Origin: Anagrus nilaparvatae
Lineage: Eukaryota; Arthropoda; Insecta; Hymenoptera; Mymaridae
Direction: 5' to 3'
Assembly (NCBI GenBank): GCA_022575985.1
Contig: JAKSXM010000007.1
Coordinates: 37,760,501-37,824,500, forward strand
DNA: 64,000 bases
Both the position numbers and the translations under genes were made by a program. Position 1 is the stretch's first letter. Every line of letters starts with the position of its first letter. Positions 11,705 to 24,814 of this stretch are shown here, piece by piece. The notes beneath the pieces were generated by a model. It was not told where the DNA came from. It did not search any database and saw nothing but the letters and a program-made list of their open reading frames with translations.

Positions 11705-12524
11705 TTTCAAAATTATGGGCGAAAAAGCCAAGTAGTTTTAGTAGTCAGTAGTTTTAAAAATTAATATTTTTAAGTTTTGTGGTCCGCCATCTTGGAAAAT
11801 CGGAATATATCTTGGGTTGAAAAATTAAAAATTATACCCCCAGGGTATCCATTTTCATCCTCAGGGTCTTATTATTTTCTTAAAATACCTGGTGGTTAAG
11901 CATCTGGTAAACCGTCATGGTTTTTTTTGATTATTTTAACCCCTTGTTTGATCAAATTCTCAAGTCGAAAAAGAATAAGATTCCCGTTATTTCCCCCCAA
12001 AAAAGTAATTTTATTTTTCATAATAGCTTTCGAATATACCCCATGTTGAAACCCACTGTGAGTAAAAATATGCTCCATGAAATCGCCCCTTTTAGATTTT
12101 GATTGTTTTAACTTTAACCAGGGTGCTGGTTTTAACTCTAGTGTTTCTTTATGAAATTGCTCCTTTAGAATATTATGCTTTAATTGTACTGGCCCCTTAA
12201 TGTAACACCTTTGGAATTCGATAATTTTAATTTTAAATATTAATTTAGATTTAAAAATAACATTCTCAAGTTAAGGTTTAAAGAAAAAATTGCCTTTATT
12301 TCACTGCAAATTTAAATTATGTTTCAAAATTCGTTTTTTATAAATTTTTAATTTTTAAGAATATTTTAAGTATATAAAAAGAATTTAAGTATTAAAAAGC
12401 AGTTTTGATATATTCATATTTATTTATTGTAGTAATTTATAGTCTTATACAATTCAATCAAATTATAAAAGTGTTTGCTTAAAGTTAAATTAATAATATT
12501 TGATAAAGGTAATTCTTAAGAATA
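11705..12524. other. Satellite remnant and upstream region of the Nup358 gene
   Basis: A diverged satellite unit in reverse orientation (GGTCCGCCATCTTGG near 11780) is followed by AT-rich DNA up to the start codon at 12525. The promoter and 5' UTR of the gene must lie here or further upstream, but I see no clear TATA or initiator element. Confidence 0.5.
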
Positions 12525-12596
12525 ATGTTTCGCACTAAAAAAGAAGTGGACCGGCACGTGTTAGACATTTTTCGCAAATTGCAAAATGAATATGAG
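12525..12596 (+). CDS. Nup358: Nup358/RanBP2 exon 1 (N-terminus)
   Basis: First coding exon of the large cytoplasmic-face nucleoporin Nup358 (RanBP2), which docks Ran and SUMO-modified RanGAP at the pore. It encodes 24 residues, beginning MFRTKKEVDRHVLDIF, which resembles the animal RanBP2 start (M-R-S-K-x-x-V-x-R-Y). The donor is GAG|GTAATT in phase 0. The start is chosen because the first residues align with family N-termini and no upstream in-frame extension is needed. The exon lies just downstream of AT-rich DNA. Only the 5' part of the gene is in this window: five exons encode residues 1-362. Known family members are several times longer, with Ran-binding domains further on. Confidence 0.85.
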
Positions 12597-13263
12597 GTAA
12601 TTAACTAAAATTTAGGTTAGATATTTCTATAAATAACATGTATTACATTATGGCAGTTATCTGTTAAACTGAATTATTCTATGAGTTAAAATAATCAGTA
12701 TTTAGAAACTCAAACTCGGAAACATTTGTGAAAGCAAAAGGAAATTTTTCTTGTAAGATTGCCACATGATTATTTGGGCTTCACAAAAATAATGTTTAAA
12801 TCAGGAGAAAAATTGATTTGTCTAATTTAGCTTTGTGTTTTTATAAGATTTCTAAAAAGTTTAGGGTGTAAATTTTATTAATATATAAGCAAATGGAATA
12901 CCTTGCCTTTTCATAACTAGAAATTTGACTGATTTAAAATATATAAAATGGCCAAAGGTTTTGGCTTTTTTTATCTTTTTTTTTTTTTTTTTTTTTTGCG
13001 CCAATATAAGGTATTTTTAACATTTAAGTATTAAATTTAGAAAATTTAAATTTATAATTTTTAAAATTTAAGTATTGAGTATTAAAGACATGCTTTTATA
13101 TTTTACTTCGAAAAATTTTTAACGTTATGAAACAAGAACAACTAACAATTATTTGGGCAAGAAAAATTATTTGTTTGTGTTTCTCAAATGTTTGTGATTT
13201 CATGATACTGATGAATTTTCTAGATACTGATGAGACAAATACTTATTTTCTTTATGTTTTTAG
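12597..13263 (+). other. Nup358 intron 1
   Basis: A 667-bp intron with a GTAATT donor and a TTTTTAG acceptor. It is AT-rich, has a poly-T run near 12975, and shows nothing else recognisable. Confidence 0.75.
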
Positions 13264-13483
13264 AAAACATTAAGATGTTTTAAAATTGCTGAATTATATA
13301 ACCATGTTGGAGATTTTGATTCAGCTAAGCGGTATCTATTTCGGTATCTAGAAGTTAGAAAAGATGCAAAAGCTCACAAATTAATGGCTCAGATATATGA
13401 ATCGCTTGGCCAGAAGAATGAAGCACTTGTTCATTACAAAATTTCATATGAACTTGATAATAAACAGAATGTTATTTTAAAAG
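13264..13483 (+). CDS. Nup358: Nup358/RanBP2 exon 2 (TPR repeats)
   Basis: Encodes about residues 25-97. Two helix-turn-helix repeats are visible: FKIAELYNHVGDFDSAKRYL (about 30-49), and the TPR AHKLMAQIYESLGQKNEAL with following YKISYELD (about 61-90). The small, large and aromatic positions follow TPR spacing. In vertebrate RanBP2 the same region is the N-terminal TPR block. The acceptor is TTTTTAG|AAAACA and the donor AAAAG|GTAAAG, leaving one base of a split Val codon. The exon is 220 bp, so skipping it would shift the frame. It is followed by the exceptionally long intron 2. Confidence 0.93.
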
Positions 13484-13654
13484 GTAAAGTTTTATTTTCT
13501 TTTTTTTAATTATTCTAAGTTGCCACTTAGTCTATTCAAAAAAAAACTTCTTAAGGTACATTAGCGGTCACAAGATTTTGACGGTATACAGCTGGTCATT
13601 TTCGTTGAAGGTTAAATAAAAAAAAAAGAACGACAACATTGTGTAATATTTGTG

Positions 13655-15788
13655 TACACACAGAGCCGTAAACTCGGAAATTTTAAAAACAAAACCCTGA
13701 TTTAGCGTTATTCCGAGTTTTGAAACTTAGTTCTCAGCGAAAAGAGAATTGAAAACCTGAATCAGACTATTTCTATCTTTTAAAACTCGGAAGTAGGGTT
13801 ATTCCGGGTTTGCATCTAGACTCCGAGTTTCAAAACCCTAAAGTAATGAAAAACTAAGTTTTGAAAAACAGAATTAGGGGGCGCTTTGACTTTATGTAAA
13901 TAGTATATTTATTTATATTTATATATTTTTATATTTACATTTATGTTTATATTTTATAAGTGAGAAAATCCACCAAAAGATTGCCCTTAAGTGTTCAACC
14001 TTTTGAAAAAAAAAAATTTTCACGCACACCTTGCTAATACGTTTTTTTGTGTTCTTTAGATCATATATAGTCACGAAAAAGCGATGAACAGAAAAAATGT
14101 TGCGGGTACAATAGTTTTTTTTGAGTTGGAAGGCTCAAAATCACGTTTTTTCGATATTTGAAAAAAATCAAATTTTGAAAGTTTTTTTTAATCAACTAAA
14201 ATCATTATAAACGATAAATTTATGTTTTTTCACTTGTATTGTACTCATAAATTACTAAAAAAAAGCTTTTTTCTAAAAAAAGGATACAAATTTTTAATTA
14301 TTAGCGTCTTAAGGGGGCTCAAAAATTAAAAAAACTTGTTTAAAAATAAAGATTGCTTATTTAGCTTTTAAAACTTTTTTAAGTGGAATTATTATTAAAA
14401 AATAGTAATAAAAAATTAAATAAAATAAAATTCATTAATTATGAGCTTTAGAAATCACCTAAAACAGCTAAAAACAACTCCAAAGCTAAATTAACCAATT
14501 TTGGATCATTTTTAAAATAACAAAATCAGTCTTGTTTTTAATGATTTTCATTATTACTAATTTTTTTACAGGTTTTTTTATTATTTACTTTAATTTTACA
14601 TATTTTGAAGTATTATCTTTCTGCTGAAAATAATTTTTCTTTTAATTTTCAACGTCTTAGACCAGTTCAAATGTTAAATATTGGGTCTTTTTAAAATTCA
14701 TAAAATTGGGATTTTTCTAGCAGATTCAAATGATGTTATAAACTGGACTAAAAGACTCATTCCCTAGTAATTTTTCCGGGAAAATTTCCTTAGCCTTAAA
14801 ATCTTATGTTTCTGTTTTTACTGATTTTGTCCATTCTTATATATTTTGCATTAGTAGCCCATTTGAGCCTAAAAGTTTTGGAATATTAAAAATTATCCTT
14901 AATAAATAAATAGTCAGGGAAAAACTACTCGATAAAAAGGCTAAATCCTATTGTTTTTTTAATAAACAAGTTATCGCTAATTAAATATTTTGCGATAATT
15001 CTCCTATAATCGCAATTTCACGTTATTTGAAGTCCAATAATTTAAAAACTTGACAAGTCAGTGAATTTTTATCAGAAAACTAAACGATTTCACTAAGCAG
15101 TTTTTTCCTGCCTATTTATTTATTAAAGACAATTTTAAATATTTCAAACCTTTTAGGCTCAAATGGACTACTAATGGTGGATTTTCTCAAGTATAAACAT
15201 ATTTAAGTTAATAAAAAATAAAAAAATTTATTTTAATAAATAATTAAAAAAAATCTTTATAAAATTAAAATTTTGAGCAATAATAAAAATTATTTTAAAT
15301 TAAATTATCGTTTTTATCAAATAAAAAAATACTATTAATTTGATCAATATATAAAAAAATCAATGTTTAATTAGAAAGAGTACTTTATTAATTAATCCAA
15401 TTTTTAATTACAAATTTTAATTTTATAAAGATTTTTTTTAATTATTAATTTTATTTTTTATTAACTTAAATATGTTTATACTTATAAAATATAAACATAA
15501 ATGTAAATATAAAAATATATAAATATAAATAAATATACTATTTACATAAAGGCAAAGCACCCCCTACAATTCTGTTTTTCAAAACTTAGTTTTTCATGAC
15601 TTTAGGGTTTTGAAACTCGGAGTCTAGATGCAAACCCGGAATAACCCTACTTCCGAGTTTTAAAACATAGAAATAGTCTGATTCAGGTTTTCAATTCTCT
15701 TTACGCTGAGAACTAAGTTTCAAAACTCGGAATAACGCTAAAACAGGGTTTTGTTTTTAAAATTTCCGAGTTTACGGCCCTGTGTGTA
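13655..15788. mobile_element. 2.1-kb hAT-like element with ~310-bp inverted terminal repeats
   Basis: The ends are TACACACAGAGCCGTAAACT on the left and its near-perfect reverse complement on the right, where the first bases read CAGGGCCGTAAACTCGG. The inverted match runs about 310 bp inward (13655-13965 against 15475-15788) and includes repeated CTCGGA(A/G) blocks. A CAG(A/G)G terminus is typical of hAT transposons. The flanking 8-mers TGTACACA and TGTGTAGG are only partly alike, so no clean target duplication can be claimed. The middle is AT-rich without a transposase, which makes this a non-autonomous copy. Confidence 0.7.
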
Positions 15789-16484
15789 GGCGCGTGTTCT
15801 TTACGTGATTATTATTATTATTATATTATGCGTGTATTTTAAACGGCGACGTTGTCATACCTTAAAATTTTCATAGGTTATAATTTAAATTTATAATTTC
15901 TTAAAATTTTTTTTTTATGTGTATTATTATAATATGAAGCCCCTATAAAAATTATATCGATTTCTATCGTGATCAAAATACACGCTAATCAACCTTAAAA
16001 CTGAAACAGAAGGCAAACCCAGGGATTTTGATAAACCTCAAAGTATATTAGTTTAATTAATACTAATAAATTATTGTTGTTGAACAACATTTTATTCATT
16101 TTGACTTAAGCTATAATTAGAATTGGCCATCTTTATTTTGTAAAAAATATTGATATAAGTACTTGATAACCCACTTGATACTGGTACCGGCATTAAACTG
16201 CAGTAAAAACGTTAAAGATGAAATAAATAAATAAACAATGTTGTTAAAGATGTTAGATTATTGGAGGCAATAAATAATAATGTTAATGCTATCTCAGTCC
16301 CAAAAACTCAGGAGGCAGGACAGGAGGTCAGATATAGAGGAATGACACATGGTATACCAGGTAGTATAACAGGATGCAAGTTTCATACAAAGTGTTTAAA
16401 CGACTAGTTAAACAGAACTAAACATTATTTGTTTTATTTTTATTGTATCATTAGGTAAATTGTTATTTGGGTTATTAAATGTAT
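15789..16484. other. Unassigned intronic stretch
   Basis: Mostly AT-rich. A patch at about 16235-16406 is open in one + frame (DVRLLEAINNNVNAISVPKT and on) and ends at a TAG. I do not recognise it and cannot call it a gene. Confidence 0.4.
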
Positions 16485-16750
16485 ATAAAGTGTACTGGTT
16501 GGTCGGCGAATCAACCCTAAACCAATTTTGTTCAAAAATAAATCTCAAATTTTTAGCCTTCTAGATCCGATCCTCTCTTTTTGACAACTGTATAAGTCGA
16601 CAAAAAATGTCTTAGAAATTCGGATAGCCAGGGAAATTTCCGATCGAAATCGTTTTTCTAATAATACTTTTAACATTTCTTCATGCTTTTATATAATGAA
16701 GCAAAAGTTGGTAGCTGAGAGCTTTAAAATCGGTCCCCAGGAGAAAATTT

Positions 16751-16835
16751 TATGTGGTTAATTACGTGGTTAATTACGTGGTTAATTATGTGGTTAATTA
16801 TGTGGTTAATTATGTGGTTAATTATGTGGTTATTT
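16751..16835. repeat. 12-bp tandem repeat GTGGTTAATTA(C/T), outer left arm
   Basis: Seven consecutive copies at the outer end of the left arm of the 8.9-kb palindrome. The last base alternates between C and T, giving TTACGTGG or TTATGTGG junctions. Confidence 0.9.
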
Positions 16836-16879
16836 GATCAAACGTTATTTTTTTAAAAAATAGGTTAATTATTTGGTAT

Positions 16880-17545
16880 ACATAGATTTTTTTGGTCGCT
16901 AAGTTCAAATCTGAAGTTAGATTTTCGATATTGACAGTTGGCAGCTGTCAATTACCTGTCAAATCAGTTTCATTTTTTAGAAATCTTAAATTTATTCTTA
17001 TTTAATATATTTTTTGGATCTCTGACTTCAAATCTGAAGTCAGATTTACGATATTGATGGCTGTTGACAGTTGACAGCTGTCAATTAGCTGTCAAATCGC
17101 TTTAATTTGTTAAAAACCTTGAATTCATCCTCATTCTTTATGTTTTTTGGGTCACATGATTCAAATTTGAATTCAGATTGACGATATCAGTTGACAGCTG
17201 TCAATTAGCTGTCAAATAACTTTCATTTGTTAGAAACCATTAGTTTATTCTCATTAATTCTGTTTTCAGAGTCGCTAATTTCAAATTTGCAGTCAGATTT
17301 ACGATATTGACAATTTACAGATGACAATTAGCTGTCAAATCTTTTTTATTGGTTAAAAACTATAAATTTATTTAATTTAAAACTATAAATTTATTTAACC
17401 TAACCTAAACTTTTATAGTATTCAAATTACGTTCGCTTACAGGAATCTCAAATTTATTCTCTATCTTTATGTTATTTGAGTCGCTAATTTTAAATTTCGA
17501 GTCGGATTTATGATAATGACAGCTGTCAATTAGCTGTCAAAATAC
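16880..17545. repeat. Array of ~120-bp units with the palindrome TTGACAGCTGTCAA
   Basis: About five units, each with a TCAAAT(T/C)TGAAGTCAGATT block followed by GACAGCTGTCAATTAGCTGTCAAA. The motif copies lie near 16935, 17070, 17190, 17310 and 17518. The motif is itself a perfect inverted repeat centred on CAGCTG. The mirror array is at about 24815-25450. Confidence 0.85.
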
Positions 17546-18189
17546 TACAAGCTGTTGGAATCCTCAAACTAATCAATTATGAAAATCCTCGACCCCCTTT
17601 AATCGGAAAAATTTCCCCCATCCGCTCTTCAATGTCGCGATTCACCATGCATGCCTCCTTTCAAAAATCCATTATGTTAAGAAGATTAATTTCTACAAAC
17701 CTGAACTTTTTAGATTTTTTTTTCCATATTCAGACCTCCTATAGTTAACGTTTTTGAAGAAGTTTTGAATCCAAATTTATTTTGAAATCTGAAAAGCAAT
17801 TAAGGCCCAAAGAATCATTTTGTCTTTGATTAAAGGTATACGATTTAAAAAATAAAATTTGAAAACTTGATACTTATCTAATACAAAAATTGCAGCTAAT
17901 TTTCTTTGTAGAAAGATTATAGAAAACATTTTTCAAAAGCAGAAAATTAAAAGAATAATGGATAATATTTTATCATTATTTTATAGTAAAATGCATTGCC
18001 AAAACATATTTTTTAGCTCTTTTTCTACTTCCTCTGAAAATGTAAAAAAATTTTAATTCATATAAGTAATGTTATAATTATCACGTTACTGCTTTAATCC
18101 AAAAAATTAAATTTCACTTACTTATTCTATTTTTATTAATTTCAGTAGTTTATTCGCTTATTTTCACCTTCTAGGGGTGTGTAGGTAAA

Positions 18190-18930
18190 CAAGTATTTTA
18201 AATATCAAATGTCCTAAAATATGATAAAATTGGAAAATATGCTCAGTGAAAATATGAAAATTTTCATCAATAAAAACACTTTTTCCAACCTCGAAAAACC
18301 CCGGGCAATGTAAAAATCTTATTCTTACATTGGTCCGCCATGTTTGAAAATTGGAAAATATGCTGGGACCAAAAAACGAACAATTTTATTCATATAAACG
18401 TTTTTTTCGACCTTGAAAACCCCAAGGCATTGTAAAAAACTTATTTTGACATGTTTTTCTGATGCGCCATCTTGGAGAATCGGAAAATTTGCTTGGGTGA
18501 ATATTTTCATAAATTGATAACGTTTTTCTCAACTTCGGAAACCCCCAGGCAATACAGATGGTTCCCCTTTTTTCAGGTTTTTTGTTCCGTCATCTTGGAA
18601 AAAGAAAAATATGCTAGGGTAAAAAAATAAAAAATTTTTAACGTTTTTCTCAACCTTGAAACCATCCAGGCAATATAAAAAGCTTATTCTGACATATTTT
18701 GTTGTCAGCCATCTTGGAAAATCGGAAAAGATTTTGGGGAAATAAAATAAAAATTTTCATTATTTAAAATGTGTTTCTCAACCTCAAGAACCCGCTGGTA
18801 ATATAGATACTTTTATTTTTCATGTTTTTGTTCCGCCATCTTGGAAAATTGAAAAATATGCCAGGGTAAAAATATGAAAATTTTTATAAATGAAAACGTT
18901 TTTCTCAACCTCGAAAACCCCCAACCCAGT
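18190..18930 (-). repeat. Diverged satellite block, left arm (reverse orientation)
   Basis: Six or seven units with TCCGCCATCTTGG(A/G)AAA, GAAAATTTTCAT and CTCAACCTCGAAAACCCC blocks, at about 115-125 bp spacing. They are related to the 128-bp satellite but differ through much of the unit. The mirror copy lies at 23430-24130. Confidence 0.82.
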
Positions 18931-21900
18931 TGGCCCAAATAATTCACTCGTCTATTTTTATCATTTGCTGCGAGATATAAAAATTTAAAGCCAGAATCCA
19001 GATTTTAGACTTTAAATAAACGCAAATTTTTTTTATCTAAATAAGCAAAAACTACGAATTTTTTATCGGTCAAAAAGTTTGAAAAATTCCCCGACAAAAT
19101 AAAATAGATAATTTTTACTCATTTGAGGAAAGCATTACATTTTTATATAAAAGTCCCCAAAATTCTTGATCAGTGCAGCAACATTTAGAATATATAGCCT
19201 AAGAAACTTATCTTATAGCATAGAACCCTTTTAGAGGGTCTAATTTCTAGGCCCAGGAGGCACATCCAGGTAAACTGAGGGTATGGGAGATGTTTTTTTA
19301 ACTACCACAACCTGTCCTGAAAGTAAGAAGCAAATCCTCTATCCAAAAAGTTGAAACTCCCCTTGTTATTTTTTTTTTAATTAATTTTTTTTACAATTTA
19401 TCCTGTTTATTATTATACCTTTTACTTATAAAATTAATAAAAGCAGCTGTAAATTTGATTTCCAAAAAATTTTTTTGCATCATAATCTTTCAATTCTTTT
19501 TGAATATTTTACAGAGGTCAAATTTAAGTATTATAATTTTAAAAAATATTATTTACATACATTATTGTAAATCTATATTATTTCACATACCAAAAAAAAA
19601 AAAAAAAAAATTAATGCAAATTGAAAAAATTAAGTTTTTGTCGTTCTCACTTTAATTATGCCCCCATTATATTTCTGCCTGCAGGCCCCCTAAGTGTTTA
19701 GGCCCTGCTAAGGGTATATAAATAATATTAAGCTAATAAGATTAAATTATTAAAATAATTTTTTCAATATTTGTATTCATTTTGAGCTCATTCTGAACTT
19801 TTTTGAATTTATTTTGAACTCGCTTTGAACTCATTTATACTCTCATTTTCGAAATTCATATTGAATCGAATTGAATTCAAAATAAAAATTGTGCCAACTA
19901 GGCAAGCAATTTTAAAAGCTTTAAATGCTAAATTTTCTAAATAATTAAATAATCAGTTCCTGAATAAGATTTAAAAAAAGTTTAACTTTTTTTTTTTTTC
20001 AAAATCTTGTATTTTAAAGGGTTAGTTTTCACTCCCTGTAGTAAGCCTATGCACCCTAATTTTGGCCCATAATCATAAGTACTGCTTATTTGATTAATTC
20101 CTCTCTTTTTTTCTAGATCGAGTTCTAGAAATTTAGCTTAACAATTAATTATGAGTTATGCTATTTATTACACGTAACCTCTTATTACAATTAAATTTTT
20201 TGTTTGAGTCATTAATATTTAAAGGAACAAAGAATTTTGTTAAAACAGCTAATTTAAGGCTAAAGTTTTTTTTTTATACTTTTACAAGCAAAAGCGATAA
20301 CAAAATAAAATACACCTTTCTGTAAAAAACATTGTTTATTCACAATTTTTTCTTTATTTATATTTTCACTTAAAAAAAGTAGGCTGTCTGAAATCTTTAA
20401 ACTTCTTCATGCTGATGCACTTTATCAGTTGAAATGATTGTTAGTTATAACGACTTACTTTATTAAATTATTTATCCACCTAGTTCCAGCTAAAATATGC
20501 TTATAACGTTTCCAAATTTGAGTGTCTGGTGATAAAAAGAATTGCAGCACTTTTCAATTAAAATTATATTTTCTGTAAATAAATATCTTAATTAATGAAA
20601 AATAATAAACTAAAAACTTTAAGCAATACTTAGTCCCTTTATTTGTTTTTGAGAAATTAAATACAAATTTGTATCGATATGAAGCCTGACATCTACTGAA
20701 AAAGTTTTGTCAACAGAAAATTAATTCCTAGATGATTCATGCGGTCCATATACAATTATACATAAATCCAGCAGATGTAACAATCTCTATCTTTAAAAAA
20801 CAATTCACTTTTAATTTTGGAATGTTGAAAAGTAACAAATGGGTTATGTACAAATACTTAGATACAAAATTTCATATTCTATAAGGCTATCTTGCACTAT
20901 TTTAGAACTTCTAAGTTTCACTGACAATAAAGAAATTAATTAGTAACAATCTTAAATAAATTTCAATCTTTGATTGTAATTAATTAATATTCTATTGATT
21001 GAAATCATTATTTTTTTGCAAAAAGACTGCACATCTGACAACAACAAATCTACCACGCCGGCTACTATCGCCGTGTGACAAAGATTACACAGCTCAAAAT
21101 GAATTCAAATATTGAAAATGAATATTTGTCTTACTTTTAAATTTTTGTCACAATTCTGCAAAAAAACTACAAATATCACTTTTTTAAAGTTATTTATTAG
21201 TTAACTTTTTAAAACTTTTTAATTTTGCAGTCTGAAATAATTAAACTTAACATCCAGTCTGGAGGATAATTATTTGTGTAACCTTGTCACACGGCGATAG
21301 TAGCCGGCGTGGTAGATTTGTTGTTGTCAGATGTGCAGTCTTTTTGCAAAAAAATAATGATTTCAATCAATAGAATATTAATTAATTACAATCAAAGATT
21401 GAAATTTATTTAAGATTGTTACTAATTAATTTTTTTATTGTCAGTGAAACTTAGAAGTTCTAAAATAGTGCAAGATAGCCTTATAGAATATGAAATTTTG
21501 TATCTAAGTATTTGTACATAACCCATTTGTTACTTTTCAACATTCCAAAATTAAAAGTGAATTGTTTTTTAAAGATAGAGATTGTTACATCTGCTGGATT
21601 TATGTATAATTGTATATGGACCGCATGAATCATCTAGGAATAAATTTTCTGTTGACAAAACTTTTTCAGTAGATGTCATGTTTCATATCGATACAAATTT
21701 GTATTTAATTTCTCAAAAACAAATAAAGGGACTAAGTATTGCTTAAAGTTTTTAGTTTATTATTTTACATTAATTAAGATACTTATTTACAGAAAATATA
21801 ATTTTAATTGAAAAGTGCTGCAATTCTTTTTATCACCAGACACTCAAATTTGGAAACGTTATAAGCATATTTTAGCTGGAACTAGGTGGATAAATAATTT

Positions 21901-23429
21901 AATAAAGTAAGTCGTTATAACTAACAATCATTTCAACTGATAAAGTGCATCAGCATGAAGAAGTTTGAAGATTTCAGACAGCCTACTTTTTTTAAGTGAA
22001 AATATAAATAAAGAAAAAATTGTGAATAAATAATGTTTTTTACAGAAAGGTATATTTTATTTTGTTATCGCTTTTGCTTGTAAAAGTATAAAAAAAAAAC
22101 TTTAGCCTAAAATTAGCTGCTTTAACAAAATTCTTTGTTCCTTTAAATATTAATGACTCAAACAAAAAATTTAATTGTAATAAGAGGTTACGTGTAATAA
22201 ATAGCATAACTCATAATTAATTGTTAAGCTAAATTTCTAGAACTCGATCTAGAAAAAAAGAGAGGAATTAATCAAATAAGCAGTACTTATGATTATGGGC
22301 CAAAATTAGGGTGCATAGACTTACTACAGGGAGTGAAAACTAACCCTTTAAAATACAAGATTTTGAAAAAAAAAAAGTTAAACTTTTTTTAAGTCTTATT
22401 CAGGAACTGATTATTTAATTATTTAGAAAATTTAGCATTTAAAGCTTTTAAAATTGCTTGCCCAGTTGGCACAATTTTTATTTTGAATTCAATTCGATTC
22501 AATATGAATTTCGAAAATGAGAGTATAAATGAGTTCAAAGCGAGTTCAAAATAAATTCAAAAAAGTTCAGAATGAGCTCAAAATGAATACAAATATTGAA
22601 AAAATTATTTTAATAATTTAATCTTATTAGCTTAATATTATTTATATACCCTTAGCAGGGCCTAAACACTTAGGGGGCCTGCAGGCAGAAATATAATGGG
22701 GGCATAATTAAAGTGAGAACGACAAAAGCTTAATTTTTTCAATTTGCATTAATTTTTTTTTTTGGTATGTGAAATAATATAGATTTACAATAATGTATGT
22801 AAATAATATTTTTTAAAATTATAATACTTAAATTTGACCTCTGTAAAATATTCAAAAAGAATTGAAAGATTATGATGCAAAAAAATTTTTTGGAAATCAA
22901 ATTTACAGCTGCTTTTATTAATTTTATAAGTAAAAGGTATAATAATAAACAGGATAAATTGTAAAAAAAATTAATTAAAAAAAAAATAACAAGGGGAGTT
23001 TCAACTTTTTGGATAGAGGATTTGCTTCTTACTTTCAGGACAGGTTGTGGTAGTTAAAAAAACATCTCCCATACCCTCAGTTTACCTGGATGTGCCTCCT
23101 GGGCCTAGAAATTAGACCCTCTAAAAGGGTTCTATGCTATAAGATAAGTTTCTTAGGCTATATATTCTAAATGTTGCTGCACTGATCAAGAATTTTGGGG
23201 ACTTTTATATAAAAATGTAATGCTTTCCTCAAATGAGTAAAAATTATCTATTTTATTTTGTCGGGGAATTTTTCAAACTTTTTGACCGATAAAAAATTCG
23301 TAGTTTTTGCTTATTTAGATTAAAAAATTTGCGTTTATTTAAAGTCTAAAATCTGGATTCTGGCTTTAAATTTTTATATCTCGCAGCAAATGATAAAAAT
23401 AGACGAGTGAATTATTTGGGCCAACTGGG

Positions 23430-24130
23430 TTGGGGGTTTTCGAGGTTGAGAAAAACGTTTTCATTTATAAAAATTTTCATATTTTTACCCTGGCATATTT
23501 TTCAATTTTCCAAGATGGCGGAACAAAAACATGAAAAATAAAAGTATCTATATTACCAGCGGGTTCTTGAGGTTGAGAAACACATTTTAAATAATGAAAA
23601 TTTTTATTTTATTTCCCCAAAATCTTTTCCGATTTTCCAAGATGGCTGACAACAAAATATGTCAGAATAAGCTTTTTATATTGCCTGGATGGTTTCAAGG
23701 TTGAGAAAAACGTTAAAAATTTTTTATTTTTTTACCCTAGCATATTTTTCTTTTTCCAAGATGACGGAACAAAAAACCTGAAAAAAGGGGAACCATCTGT
23801 ATTGCCTGGGGGTTTCCGAAGTTGAGAAAAACGTTATCAATTTATGAAAATATTCACCCAAGCAAATTTTCCGATTCTCCAAGATGGCGCATCAGAAAAA
23901 CATGTCAAAATAAGTTTTTTACAATGCCTTGGGGTTTTCAAGGTCGAAAAAAACGTTTATATGAATAAAATTGTTCGTTTTTTGGTCCCAGCATATTTTC
24001 CAATTTTCAAACATGGCGGACCAATGTAAGAATAAGATTTTTACATTGCCCGGGGTTTTTCGAGGTTGGAAAAAGTGTTTTTATTGATGAAAATTTTCAT
24101 ATTTTCACTGAGCATATTTTCCAATTTTAT
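23430..24130 (+). repeat. Diverged satellite block, right arm (forward orientation)
   Basis: Reverse complement of 18190-18930, carrying CCAAGATGGCGGA boxes in the right arm of the palindrome. It confirms that the satellite was present before the inverted duplication arose or was homogenised. Confidence 0.82.
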
Positions 24131-24814
24131 CATATTTTAGGACATTTGATATTTAAAATACTTGTTTACCTACACACCCCTAGAAGGTGAAAATAAGCGA
24201 ATAAACTACTGAAATTAATAAAAATAGAATAAGTAAGTGAAATTTAATTTTTTGGATTAAAGCAGTAACGTGATAATTATAACATTACTTATATGAATTA
24301 AAATTTTTTTACATTTTCAGAGGAAGTAGAAAAAGAGCTAAAAAATATGTTTTGGCAATGCATTTTACTATAAAATAATGATAAAATATTATCCATTATT
24401 CTTTTAATTTTCTGCTTTTGAAAAATGTTTTCTATAATCTTTCTACAAAGAAAATTAGCTGCAATTTTTGTATTAGATAAGTATCAAGTTTTCAAATTTT
24501 ATTTTTTAAATCGTATACCTTTAATCAAAGACAAAATGATTCTTTGGGCCTTAATTGCTTTTCAGATTTCAAAATAAATTTGGATTCAAAACTTCTTCAA
24601 AAACGTTAACTATAGGAGGTCTGAATATGGAAAAAAAAATCTAAAAAGTTCAGGTTTGTAGAAATTAATCTTCTTAACATAATGGATTTTTGAAAGGAGG
24701 CATGCATGGTGAATCGCGACATTGAAGAGCGGATGGGGGAAATTTTTCCGATTAAAGGGGGTCGAGGATTTTCATAATTGATTAGTTTGAGGATTCCAAC
24801 AGCTTGTAGTATTT

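Noticed and set aside
16235..16406. Open + frame reading VRLLEAINNN and RYRGMTHGIPG
   Set aside because: It is suggestive of coding sequence but short, without a start or known motif; kept only as a note.
18325..18510. 61-codon ORF duplicated exactly at 23844-24029
   Set aside because: It translates diverged satellite DNA in the two arms of the palindrome; identity follows from the inverted repeat, not protein selection.
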